DNA from: Candidatus Coatesiibacteriota bacterium
GTDB taxonomy: Bacteria > B130-G9
Direction: 5' to 3'
Length of the DNA: 19,420 bases
Assembly: GCA_016929465.1 (NCBI GenBank)
Contig: JAFGIT010000013.1
Span: forward strand, 1 to 19,420
Shown here: piece after piece, positions 8,330-16,200 of the stretch
How the letters are laid out: each line of letters opens with the position of its first letter
How positions within the stretch are numbered: position 1 is the stretch's first letter
The notes under the pieces: model-generated
What the model was told of the DNA's origin: nothing
The model's database searches: none
Seen by the model: only the letters and a program-made list of their open reading frames with translations
Program-made: the position numbers and the translations under genes

Positions 8330-9043
8330 CTATGAGTTCCTGAGTTCGCCTATTGCTCTTGTTCTGAAGGGGCACTCATCCAGGACCCAGATGATCCCCG
8401 CGCCCAGGTCGCCCTCGAATTCCACGACGTTTTCAATCGATGTGATCGTGGCCCTGGAGCCGTTTGAATTGACGATGCTGAACTCGCCGACGCTACAGCC
8501 CTCTGCGAATTCGATGGCATCCGAGACCTTCAGTTCCTCGTTCTCGTCCCGGTATTCGAGTTTGAAGATCGTCAGTCCGGCTGGCTTGGTGCTGATGATG
8601 CACATCGCCCCCACCGCCTCCTCGGGAGAATTCTCCGAATCGAAGACGGCCGATCCCCCATCGGCTTTTATGCTCCCCAATTGCAGCCGGGGTGTGACCT
8701 CCTCGATCCGCATGACTTCGTATGTCGCGCCCTGGAATACGATCTCATCCCCCATGAAGACCTCGACATTCCAGAACTCGAAGCGCATCGGGGAGTCACC
8801 CGCCGATACGATCTCCCCGTTCTCCAGATTCTCAGGCAGGTAAGTGGCGGAGACCTTCAGGTCCACGAGTCCGCTGGCATAGGCGTCGGTCGGCGGCAAA
8901 CCGACGCCCTCGAACTCAGAACCAATGAGCCGCCTTATAGAAGCGGTCTGCCAGCCTTTGAACCTTCGCACATCTTCGCCAGCGGTGTGAAGGTCCCCTA
9001 ATAACTGAGATCTCTCATCGAATGCTCGCGAGCTGCCTGCCAT
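8330..9043 (-). CDS. Head-closure (stopper) protein, SPP1 gp16-like with extra C-terminal domain
   Basis: This 237-residue protein follows the adaptor gene. Residues 75-115 (SAGDSPMRFEFWNVEVFMG then DEIVFQGATYEVMRIEE) show the small-barrel pattern of siphophage head-closure proteins, in which GD.I...G..Y.V..I.. is common. The N-terminal 60 residues are helical and charged. Residues after 120 form a second, beta-rich and acidic domain (IFKLEYRDENEEL, ATITSIENVVEF) that makes it about twice the usual length of about 110. The ATG is 9 nt after the previous stop, and the TGA is embedded in its GAGGAG ribosome site, so translation is probably coupled. The product would close the portal channel after packaging. 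Confidence 0.55.
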   Translation of the reverse strand: MAGSSRAFDERSQLLGDLHTAGEDVRRFKGWQTASIRRLIGSEFEGVGLPPTDAYASGLVDLKVSATYLPENLENGEIVSAGDSPMRFEFWNVEVFMGDEIVFQGATYEVMRIEEVTPRLQLGSIKADGGSAVFDSENSPEEAVGAMCIISTKPAGLTIFKLEYRDENEELKVSDAIEFAEGCSVGEFSIVNSNGSRATITSIENVVEFEGDLGAGIIWVLDECPFRTRAIGELRNS

Positions 9044-9052
9044 CTCTTCTCC

Positions 9053-9436
9053 TCAGACTCTATTTGCTGTCCCAATTGAAAGCCGCCGGGAGCCAAGGTC
9101 CGCGTCGGGCCTGTATCGCCTCGAAAGGGCCGCCCATCTCCGTGAAAGCCTGGCCAGTTTCCGCTCGATCTGCCGTGCAACGTTCGAGCGAGAGAGGCTG
9201 TCACCCCCGTAATCGAGGTCGAAGCGCGGCAACCAGTCATTCTGCAGAATCTCGAGGCAGAACGCCTCTGCCCTGTTGAGAAGCGCCTCAATCATCTCCG
9301 GATCCGTTGTGGGCAATGAGATTCCTGTGACCTGAGCTGCCGCCAGGAGCGACTGCTGTATCTGCTCTTCACTCAGGTGCTCCGAAAGTTGTGAGAGCAA
9401 CGAGCGAACTCTTGTCTCGAATTCTGAGGAGTTCAA
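9053..9436 (-). CDS. Head-tail adaptor, SPP1 gp15 / HK97 gp6-like
   Basis: This 127-residue, almost wholly alpha-helical protein is the first gene after the major capsid gene. Helices at about 5-30, 45-70 and 80-107, with a flexible basic tail (LGSRRLSIGTANRV), fit the adaptor ring proteins that bind the portal. The Asp/Tyr/Gly loop FDLDYGGDS before the last helix is also usual for this group. It begins with TTG at 9436, supported by AGGGGG (9444-9449) at 7 nt spacing; there is no in-frame ATG until residue 48. It starts 15 nt after the capsid stop. The call rests on helicity, length and synteny. Confidence 0.6.
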   Translation of the reverse strand: MNSSEFETRVRSLLSQLSEHLSEEQIQQSLLAAAQVTGISLPTTDPEMIEALLNRAEAFCLEILQNDWLPRFDLDYGGDSLSRSNVARQIERKLARLSRRWAALSRRYRPDADLGSRRLSIGTANRV

Positions 9437-9451
9437 TTCCTTTCCCCCTGC

Positions 9452-10513
9452 CTAGGCGTAAAACTCTGGTACGACGTAGTCGCTTATGTCCTCGTCGGTG
9501 CTATTCCCATCAGCGCCGAGCATGAGCACCGCAACAGCGCTCGGCTGCGTGAGCGAGCAGCCTTCCGAGAAAGTGAAGGAAGCATCCCGGAATGGATACT
9601 GCGAGCTGCCGAATGGCGTCTCAAGAACAAGCCCCTGATACTGGGGCTGTCGCTCGACACGTGTCGTGACAACCGGGTATGGCGTGTCGAGAGCAACCGC
9701 GACCACGTAATTCTCGGGGATCATGTTGCTCACGTTGACCATGAAGCCGCCTATCCCCTGGTTCGCGTTGATCCCATCGAGAGCGAGCCGCTCGACGACA
9801 GAATCCGGCAGCCCGGAATGCGTGGTCCAGTCCGCGAGCTGCATCAGGTCGCTCGATTGAGTGATATTCACGAGGAGAAGGAGGTTCTTCTCACCGTGCA
9901 CGCCCGGCGATCCGAAACCATGATGCTGAATCTCCTCCGCGAGCATCCTGAGGTGCTCGAGCGTCAGCGCAGTCGCCGTCCGAGCGAAAATGTGGGTGTG
10001 GGCCGTGCCCCAGAAGGTATTAGCCTGAAAATCGGGACAATCCGTGTTCGCTTGCCAGGTGCCTCCCCATTCGGAGCCGGCGGCATTGGTCGAGAAGATC
10101 GGCCTCAGAGTGTTCTTGAGACGCTGCTGGAGGTGGGCCTGAATGACGCTCGCGAAGAGGTTCTCTACCCTTCTCGGATCGATCCTCTTCTGAGCTGTCC
10201 TCGTCAATGAGAAGCCGATCTCGAACTCCTTTATGGGGAGTGCGAACTCATACATGCTGTTTGATTCGATGTCAGCCTCGCGGCCCTCGGCAACCTCCCT
10301 GGCAACCAGGCGGTTGATCTCCTGCTTTACCGCCTCGCTAGTCGTTTTGTGCGTCAGGCGGTCCACGAGCCCCGACGTATCTCGCTCGTTATAAGCCTTC
10401 GCAAGGCTCTGAACATCCTTGAGTATTTGCCGCCAGTCGATGTCGGTGTCGGTCCCATAGACTCCACCCGCGATGACGCCATCTCGATGCTGGTAGTTGT
10501 CAAATGTAGCCAA
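9452..10513 (-). CDS. HK97-fold major capsid protein
   Basis: The product (353 residues) is the main shell protein. It lies between the decoration-type and adaptor genes, the normal place. Seen features are a charged N-arm (about 20-75), an E-loop-like beta region (ALPIKEFEIGFSLTRT), a long spine-type helix (PRRVENLFASVIQAHLQQRL), a P-domain region with helix LEHLRMLAEEIQHHG, an A-domain core (MVNVSNMIPENYVVAVALD) and a C-terminal beta stretch. The scaffold is a separate gene and no protease is seen, so no cleaved delta domain is proposed. The open frame also has a TTG at 10519, but the strong GGGAGGT at 10521-10527 is 7 nt from the TTG at 10513 and only 1 nt from the other, so 10513 is chosen. 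Confidence 0.82.
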   Translation of the reverse strand: MATFDNYQHRDGVIAGGVYGTDTDIDWRQILKDVQSLAKAYNERDTSGLVDRLTHKTTSEAVKQEINRLVAREVAEGREADIESNSMYEFALPIKEFEIGFSLTRTAQKRIDPRRVENLFASVIQAHLQQRLKNTLRPIFSTNAAGSEWGGTWQANTDCPDFQANTFWGTAHTHIFARTATALTLEHLRMLAEEIQHHGFGSPGVHGEKNLLLLVNITQSSDLMQLADWTTHSGLPDSVVERLALDGINANQGIGGFMVNVSNMIPENYVVAVALDTPYPVVTTRVERQPQYQGLVLETPFGSSQYPFRDASFTFSEGCSLTQPSAVAVLMLGADGNSTDEDISDYVVPEFYA

Positions 10514-10520
10514 TATCAAT

Positions 10521-10527
10521 ACCTCCC
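10521..10527 (-). promoter_or_regulatory. Strong ribosome binding site deciding the capsid TTG start
   Basis: GGGAGGT on the minus strand is a near-complete match to the anti-Shine-Dalgarno sequence. Spacing is 7 nt to the TTG at 10513 and 1 nt to the TTG at 10519, so it picks the former. Confidence 0.7.
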
Positions 10528-10571
10528 ATTCAATGTGTTGGCCTAATTCTCAGCCTAGAAGGAAGCGGCCC

Positions 10572-10994
10572 CTAGAGGGCCTGAAGGTGGTTTCCAGAGC
10601 TCGCGACGACGAATGCCGGGCCGATTGATATGTTGAGCTCATTGCTCCCGGATGCCACTCCGACCACCTGGACCACGTCGCCCTCGTCGCTCGGCTTCGT
10701 GGAAGTAATCTTCCCCGCCGTCTCACTCAAATAGTAGGTTGCCCCGGCGGTCAGCGGAGACCCGCTCTCATCAACCACGCCCGATAGCTTCCCGCTCCGA
10801 ACCAACGTCGCGCGCTCATTCGTCGCATAGCCGCGAAGTGCTGCGAAGCCGTGCGCCTCGCGCACCACCCCGACCGAAGCGTCAGCAAGAACGGTCTTGC
10901 CATCGCTTCCGATGTGCATCAGTTCATTCTCTTCGACATCGACGCTCGATACCGCCTCCCAGCTTCCGCGCGCATCCTTGTTCTTCCATGCCAT
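10572..10994 (-). CDS. Capsid decoration / head-fibre-type protein
   Basis: This 140-residue, mostly beta protein is encoded just before the capsid gene. It has the C-terminal pattern common in phage decoration and DUF2190-type proteins: SPLTAGATYYLSETAGKIT followed by an acidic gap, VVQVVGVASGSNELNISI and a short tail. The N-terminal part (VSSVDVEENELMHIGSDG, VGVVREAHGFAAL) suggests a small barrel. SPP1 gp12 and lambda gpD hold the same genomic place. The product would bind the outside of the shell. AGGAGG lies 8 nt before the ATG. An iterated-repeat array lies just upstream, between it and the scaffold gene. Confidence 0.65.
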   Translation of the reverse strand: MAWKNKDARGSWEAVSSVDVEENELMHIGSDGKTVLADASVGVVREAHGFAALRGYATNERATLVRSGKLSGVVDESGSPLTAGATYYLSETAGKITSTKPSDEGDVVQVVGVASGSNELNISIGPAFVVASSGNHLQAL

Positions 10995-11026
10995 GAATTC
11001 ACCCTCCTATCTCAATTGCATCAGCT

Positions 11027-11085
11027 TCGACCTGATTGACCTCTTTGACCTCATTGACCCTTTTTGCCTTTTGACCTATTGACCT
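11027..11085 (-). repeat. Short tandem array of the heptamer AGGTCAA
   Basis: Six copies of the consensus AGGTCAA on the minus strand (TTGACCT on the plus) start at 11027, 11036, 11045, 11054, 11071 and 11079, with an eroded unit near 11064. Four have the exact heptamer, one is GGGTCAA and one is AGGTCGA. Spacing is 9, 9, 9, 17 and 8 bp. The array fills most of the 89-nt gap after the scaffold gene, and its first copy overlaps the TAG stop. It is too short to code for anything. It may be a slippage product, or a binding site on DNA or mRNA. Confidence 0.7.
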
Positions 11086-11578
11086 ACTTGATGACTATCC
11101 CCCTCATCCCGGCCAGCCGTCTCAACCTTGACGTCGCAGAGTCCCTGCCGTCACGCTCCTCAGACGGGGACCTGCCGACTGCGGCATCGACCGTCTGGGT
11201 TGCGTTGCTCAACCTGTCCAAATTCCGTTCGACCTCACTCGCCACAATCTCTCGAATTCCCTCCCCGGTGGGCCGGTTGTCCCCCTGAGATTCCTTGATG
11301 TGGGCCAGCACTTCCTTCAGAACCGAGAGCTTCTGCTTGAGCTCGGTCTCATCGCCTCCCGTTATCACGCCGCGGAGCTTGTCCAAAAGGGCCCGATCCC
11401 GAACGTAGCGGGTGAGCTCCAGCGCTTCTTCGGCGAAGACCGCCCTCCTCAAGAGCTCCGCTTTCTCCGCCCCTGAATCGGGCTTGGACGTGCCCCCGTT
11501 ATCCTCAACGCCACCTGAAGGGGCCTCGACCTGCACATCATCGTTTTCCCCTTCCTCGATTCTCTCTTCCTCTGTCAT
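11084..11578 (-). CDS. Capsid assembly scaffolding protein
   Basis: The 164-residue product is an acidic, helical, low-complexity protein typical of phage scaffolds. It has an acidic, Gly/Ser-rich N-terminus (EEERIEEGENDD), a central coiled-coil-like run (AELLRRAVFAEEALELTRYV, then helix LKQKLSVLKEVLAHIKE), a C-terminal helix (EIVASEVERNLDRLS) and a basic tail (SRLRRLAGMRG), which in this family contacts the coat protein. It is encoded between portal and decoration genes, as in SPP1. TTG at 11605 and ATG at 11593 are also in frame but lack ribosome sites; ATG 11578 has GGAG (11585-11588) 6 nt upstream and is preferred. Confidence 0.72.
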   Translation of the reverse strand: MTEEERIEEGENDDVQVEAPSGGVEDNGGTSKPDSGAEKAELLRRAVFAEEALELTRYVRDRALLDKLRGVITGGDETELKQKLSVLKEVLAHIKESQGDNRPTGEGIREIVASEVERNLDRLSNATQTVDAAVGRSPSEERDGRDSATSRLRRLAGMRGIVIK

Positions 11579-11626
11579 ACGTCGCTCCGTCATTTGATGG
11601 TTCAATTTAGATAGTGAAATGCGGCC

Positions 11627-13015
11627 CTAAAGCCCTCTTCTCCGCCTGGCCTCCTCCTCGCCGATCAGACCGGCGGATAGGTCATCCAGCACAATCCTCT
11701 GCTCCTCAGCCTCATCTCCCGGCATCAAGGGCCCCCAATGGACCTCGACGTCATCAAGTCGATACCCACTGCCCCCGAGGGCGAACTCCCCGCTTTCGGA
11801 AAGCACGACCGATTTCGAGTTAGCGTAGGCGAATATGATTCGAGCGAGCCGCTCGAAGGCCGCACCCCAGTAGATTCGCTTGCGGTATGTTTTCTTGGCG
11901 AGAGGCTCATAGAGGAGTCGAAGGGCTACGCCCGAGACGTTCGTCCCGGCCCATTTCATCGGGTCGAGTTGCGGCTCCCCGGCGGTCTTATAGACCTGTG
12001 CGATTAGGAGCTCGATCGTCCTGAAGAAGCTCTCAGGGATCCCGACAGGCTTCATTCGCTCTATGTCCTGCTTCAGCTGGTCGGATTGATTAAGGAAGTG
12101 TATCTGGTCTCCCCCGAGTCGAATGACCGAGTCCTCGACCTCTTCGCTGTCGGGAGGTGAGATGTTGATCGCCTTCAGGACGGACTGGTCGTTATATGAT
12201 TGCCAGTAGGCGTCGGAAATCATCTGATTCAAAGCATTTAGCATCGGCACGAGCGGACCGATGTCAGAATCGCCGATCTTGTTTATCCGCTGCACTGAAT
12301 TTGCGACATTTGCGATGGGGATGATCCCGAGACCGTGCTCCGAAACACTGACGACCTCGAATTCCGCTCCGTCGCCATCGTCACCCTCGGTGTGGCTTTT
12401 AACTGCGCGAAGCCGAGTGATCCTCTCAGAGTCTATCTCGACTCGCACCCAGCGTCTCGTCTCGCTTTCTCCGGGCCTTTCCTCGATGTGCTCCCACTGG
12501 AAGATGTAGGCTTTGACCTCTGATTCATCCAATTCGCCGAGCTCGACGTCCCAGAGCTGGTCATAGCTGATCGATTGAACCTTGAAGACGCTGCTGTGGG
12601 CGGGATCATAGCTTACGGAGTAGAAGATGCCGCCGCATATCCCGGCGTCTATAGCGTCTGTTAAGAGCCGCTCGCGAAAGGAATTGGCGCTGAATACACG
12701 CTCCCAGAGCGCCTGAAGCCTCGAACTATCGCTCTCTGTGGAGCCGATCATCTCTGCCCCGACAAATTGGCCGTCGCCAAAAAGAGCATCGGCGGAGTTG
12801 TCCACAATCTGCCGTGGGATCCCGACCGAAATCGGAAGCCTGAGCGAGAGCTGAGCCTCGGTCAAGTTCTCATAGAGCGGTATCTTGACGCCCCTGTTGT
12901 CATAGAGACGCCTGTAATCAGTTACCTCTTTTAGACTGCTCAGCCTGCCCTTCGAGACAATTCTCTGGCCCGGCAGCTTCCCTTCCCTCGAAGTCGCATT
13001 TACCGAGTGCGTCAA
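11627..13015 (-). CDS. Portal protein, SPP1 gp6-like
   Basis: This product of about 462 residues forms the ring through which DNA enters the capsid. The pattern is that of the gp6 (Phage_prot_Gp6) portal family. It has a helical N-terminal clip/wing start (DYRRLYDNRGVKIPLYENL then PISVGIPRQIVDNSADALFG), a wing with beta strands (GGIFYSVSYD, WDVELGEL), the stem and crown helices (LVPMLNALNQMISDAYWQ), the typical NVSGVALRLLYEPLAKK segment, a long C-terminal helix (AAFERLARIIFAYANS), and the family ending (VHWGPLMPGDEAEEQRI, then GLIGEEEARRRRG). The frame is open to a GTG at 13024. TTG at 13015 has GAGGTG (13022-13027) at 6 nt and is preferred; the GTG has no such site. It is the first gene of the phage operon. 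No terminase gene precedes it in the window. Confidence 0.9.
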   Translation of the reverse strand: MTHSVNATSREGKLPGQRIVSKGRLSSLKEVTDYRRLYDNRGVKIPLYENLTEAQLSLRLPISVGIPRQIVDNSADALFGDGQFVGAEMIGSTESDSSRLQALWERVFSANSFRERLLTDAIDAGICGGIFYSVSYDPAHSSVFKVQSISYDQLWDVELGELDESEVKAYIFQWEHIEERPGESETRRWVRVEIDSERITRLRAVKSHTEGDDGDGAEFEVVSVSEHGLGIIPIANVANSVQRINKIGDSDIGPLVPMLNALNQMISDAYWQSYNDQSVLKAINISPPDSEEVEDSVIRLGGDQIHFLNQSDQLKQDIERMKPVGIPESFFRTIELLIAQVYKTAGEPQLDPMKWAGTNVSGVALRLLYEPLAKKTYRKRIYWGAAFERLARIIFAYANSKSVVLSESGEFALGGSGYRLDDVEVHWGPLMPGDEAEEQRIVLDDLSAGLIGEEEARRRRGL

Positions 13016-13024
13016 CCTACCCAC

Positions 13025-13203
13025 CTCGAATCCGATTGTGATTTGGTCTGTTCGTTCGATTGCCGGATGAAACCAGGTATCCCACTGGTGCTCATCTTCA
13101 TAAGCAGTTGGCGCTTGGTGCCGGATAACCCTACGAGTGGCAGGCCCGACCGGGGCAAGAGCTGCAGCGAAGTGAAAGAGACTAATTCACTCGTCTCGGA
13201 TGG
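13025..13203 (-). other. Intergenic region upstream of the portal gene
   Basis: About 180 nt lie between the terminator and the portal start. I see no convincing promoter: the best candidate, TTGCCC with a TAGGGT 19 nt later, is weak. The frame in phase with the portal is open back to a TGA near 13187 but has no usual start codon above 13024, so I do not extend the gene. No tRNA or attachment-site signature was found. Confidence 0.4.
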
Positions 13204-13247
13204 GAGAAAAAACGACCCGCTGGAGCGGGATTCACGCCCAGCGGGTC
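13204..13247 (-). terminator. Intrinsic terminator of the giant Ig-repeat gene
   Basis: GACCCGCTGG (13214-13223) and CCAGCGGGTC (13238-13247) form a perfect 10-bp GC-rich stem with a 14-nt loop. On the minus strand the stem is followed by GTTTTTTCTC, a good U-tract. It begins 31 nt after the TAA of the giant gene and separates that gene from the phage operon. The sequence before the stem also has a T-run on the minus strand, giving A-rich flanks on the plus strand; this does not make it a strong plus-strand terminator. Confidence 0.88.
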
Positions 13248-13277
13248 AGAAAAAATACACCTTCTTTTGATAAGCAG

Positions 13278-16200
13278 TTATTCGGCTATAGCGAAGTCCG
13301 TATAGGCTATATCGCTCAAGAATGAGCCGTATTCAGAGGACAGGAATGCGGCGTACCAGCGATAATCGCCCGAAGACAGAAGCGGCAGATTCGGGAATTC
13401 GAATACCGGGAATCCGGAGATATCGAGTCCAATCGGCAAAGTGAGACCGGAAAGCATCGGGCCCATCACCATGCTGAATGACGGCAGGAACAGAAGAGTG
13501 CCGTCTGGGAGTGCAACAGCGCAATAGAAGTCGATCATCCCCTGTGCCCCGGCATTCTCCAAATCGCAATAGAGCGTGAGATCATCGCCGGCCACATATT
13601 GCGATTGGTTTGTCGAAAGCGCGAGGTTAAGGCAGTTGCTTTCGAACTCATATACCGCATTCGCAACACTCCCAAGAACCTCATCCGTCCCAGTTCGGCA
13701 GAACCAGGCCGACCATGTATATTCACCCTCGGGCAGCTGGCCCATTGGGCCGAAGCGGAATACGATATCCGCTGTTTGCTCGATCCCGGAATAGAGATCG
13801 ACCATTGTCCTCAAAGGTGTCCGAGCGTCCGTGAGACCGCTTCCGTTCCAGTAAATCCGGGCACCGCCCGCCGACTGTGGCAGTCGAACTGAAAGGTAGA
13901 GATCAGCCTCAACCGCACCTCCGGTATTGGCGTAGTCCATCGAAAGCTGAAGGTGGCTCGTGACACAATACATCGAGTAGTCGGAGTGCAGGGAAACCGC
14001 AAGCTCAGGAGGCTGAGTCGCGCCATATTCGGTGCAGCACTCGGTGGGGTCAACCTGGCTACCGACGCTTTCCGCATTGCCAGAGATGTCTGTCGATACC
14101 GTATAGAAGCAATACTCCCCGATGCCCTCCGTCGGATTGAATTCGAACGTGCCACTCTTCCCAGGCTCTTCGAGGCCGCTATCTAACCACTGGCCCACGC
14201 CGGCCTCATATTGATAGAACAGCTTCGTGGTCGCGACTCCAGAGAGCGAGTCAGATGCGCTGAAACTGACCAATATCGGTAGGTCATCGAACTGCTCGGG
14301 ACAGGTGCTCGTTGAGCTCGGAGCATCCAGATCATATAGAGATTCGCAATGTGGCTCTGTGCTGGCGTTCGGCTGGGGCTGACTGTTGCCTGCCCGGTCA
14401 ACCGCCCTTGTGTAGAATCCATAATTCCCCTGTCCATCATCCATCACGAACTCGAAATCTCCAGAAGCGCCGCTGACAACCAGCTTGGTGTCTATCCAAT
14501 CGCCGGCCTTGAACCGATACCACAAGCGCGTCGAGGCAATGCCCGCGAATTCGTCGTGCGCATCGAAACTGACAACGATGCGTGTGTTCTTCGGGTATTC
14601 AGGGGCATTACACTCTGAGGTCGGGGAAGTCTTGTCATACACGGTCGTGCACTTGCCCTTAGTTGAGCTGGATGGCGTCGCCTCCTTATTCCCGGTCCGG
14701 TCCGTGCTCTGCGTGTAGAAGTTATAGGTGCCCTCACCCTCGGGCAGCCACATCACAAATGAGCCCGAATTCTCGGTCGAGGAAAGCCCAGTATCCAGCC
14801 ATCCTTCTCCTTCTGCTCTATACCAGAGCTCCGTCTGGGCGACACCGGAGCCAACGTCTGTCGCACTAAATTCTACGGACACTCGGCGATTGTCTGTGTA
14901 TTCGGGGCAGGATGCAGCTGATTCCGGCTCAATCCTGTCGCAGAGCGTCTGTGCCTTGGCGTCGCTACTCGTGGTTGGCTCCGCTTCGAAATTGCCCGCG
15001 TTATCGGTGGTCAAAGTATAGAATAGGTACCGCTCATTTGGATTCGACGGGAGGAATTCGAAAGTCCCCGAACTACCCTTCTTGGAAAGGCCGGTATCAC
15101 TCCAGGTCTTGCCCTCGGGGGCGAACCAGAGCCTGGTGCTCTTCACACCGGACAGCCCGTCCGAGGCGGTGAAATCGACCCGCACCTTCACCGTTGAAGT
15201 GAATTCTGGGGCAGACGCGGTGGATGTCGGGCGCGTCCTGTCGTATGTGGTCTCGCAAAGACTAGATGTCTCCGCGCTGGGCGCCGCTGACGAATTCCCA
15301 GCGACGTCTTCCATGACCAAGAAGAACTCGAACCTGCCCTCGTGGTCGTAACTGCCGAATTCGAGCGATCCACTTGCCTCAGTCTCTTCGACCGAGGCGC
15401 TCGTCCACGCACCTCCGTTATACCGATACCAGAGGGCAACCCGAGCTATATTCGTCGTCGCATCCACCAGCTCATATTGAACGGCAATTGGGAGCTTGTT
15501 CGCGTATGGATCGCAGCTACAAGAGACCACCGTTGGTGCCTCGCTGTCATAGACCGATTTGCTCAACGGCTTGGTGCTGGCGTTCGGAGTTGACGACCTA
15601 TTGCTAGCGGCATCGAAAACCTGGACGTAGAACTCGAACTGACCTTGCCCGTAGGTAGGCTCGAACTCCCACTGTCCAGATGGACTCTCGATTAACCCAT
15701 CGTAAGACCTCCAACTCCCTCCCTCATATCTATACCAGAGCTTGCCCTGTGCAATCGGCGACAGATTGTCGGAAGCATCGAACGACACGACAATGGGCGT
15801 TTCATTTGTTGCTTCGGGTGCAGTCGATGATGATGTTGGCGGTGTGACATCGTAAACCATCTCGGAGCACGCTGTGGATGTCTCGGTCGGCTCATCCTGA
15901 GCGTTTGTGGCCATGTCGGTAGCCACCGTGTAGAGGGCATAGACGCCCTCTGCCGAAGGGGTGAAGTCGAAAGACCCCGAATCGCCCTGCTCCCTAAACT
16001 CGCTATCCAACCAAGAACCATCATCGAGCTTGAACCAAAGTACACAGTCCTTGACACCAGACAGCCCATCGGTGGCGTCAAACTCAACAGCTACAGGAGC
16101 GGCATTGGTGTAAGTCGGGGCTGAGCACGCTGATGTGGGTGGTGTTATATCGAATAGGGTCACGCTATCCGCTCCTTCGGCGAACTCCTCCCTGTTGCCT

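Noticed and set aside
11027-11085. CRISPR-like or operator array
   Set aside because: The units are only 7 bp with 1-2 bp between them and no spacers. Phasing is not helical.
13025-13186. Open frame in phase with the portal, extending it upstream by about 54 codons
   Set aside because: It has no ATG, GTG or TTG above 13024, and its translation does not look like a portal N-terminus. The GAGGTG site favours the start at 13015.
5701-13247. Possible attachment-site repeats bracketing the phage block (TGGGAAAACG near 5703 and TGGGAGAAAAAACG near 13201)
   Set aside because: The similarity is short and lies beside hairpin terminator sequences with A-rich flanks. No integrase or tRNA is near.
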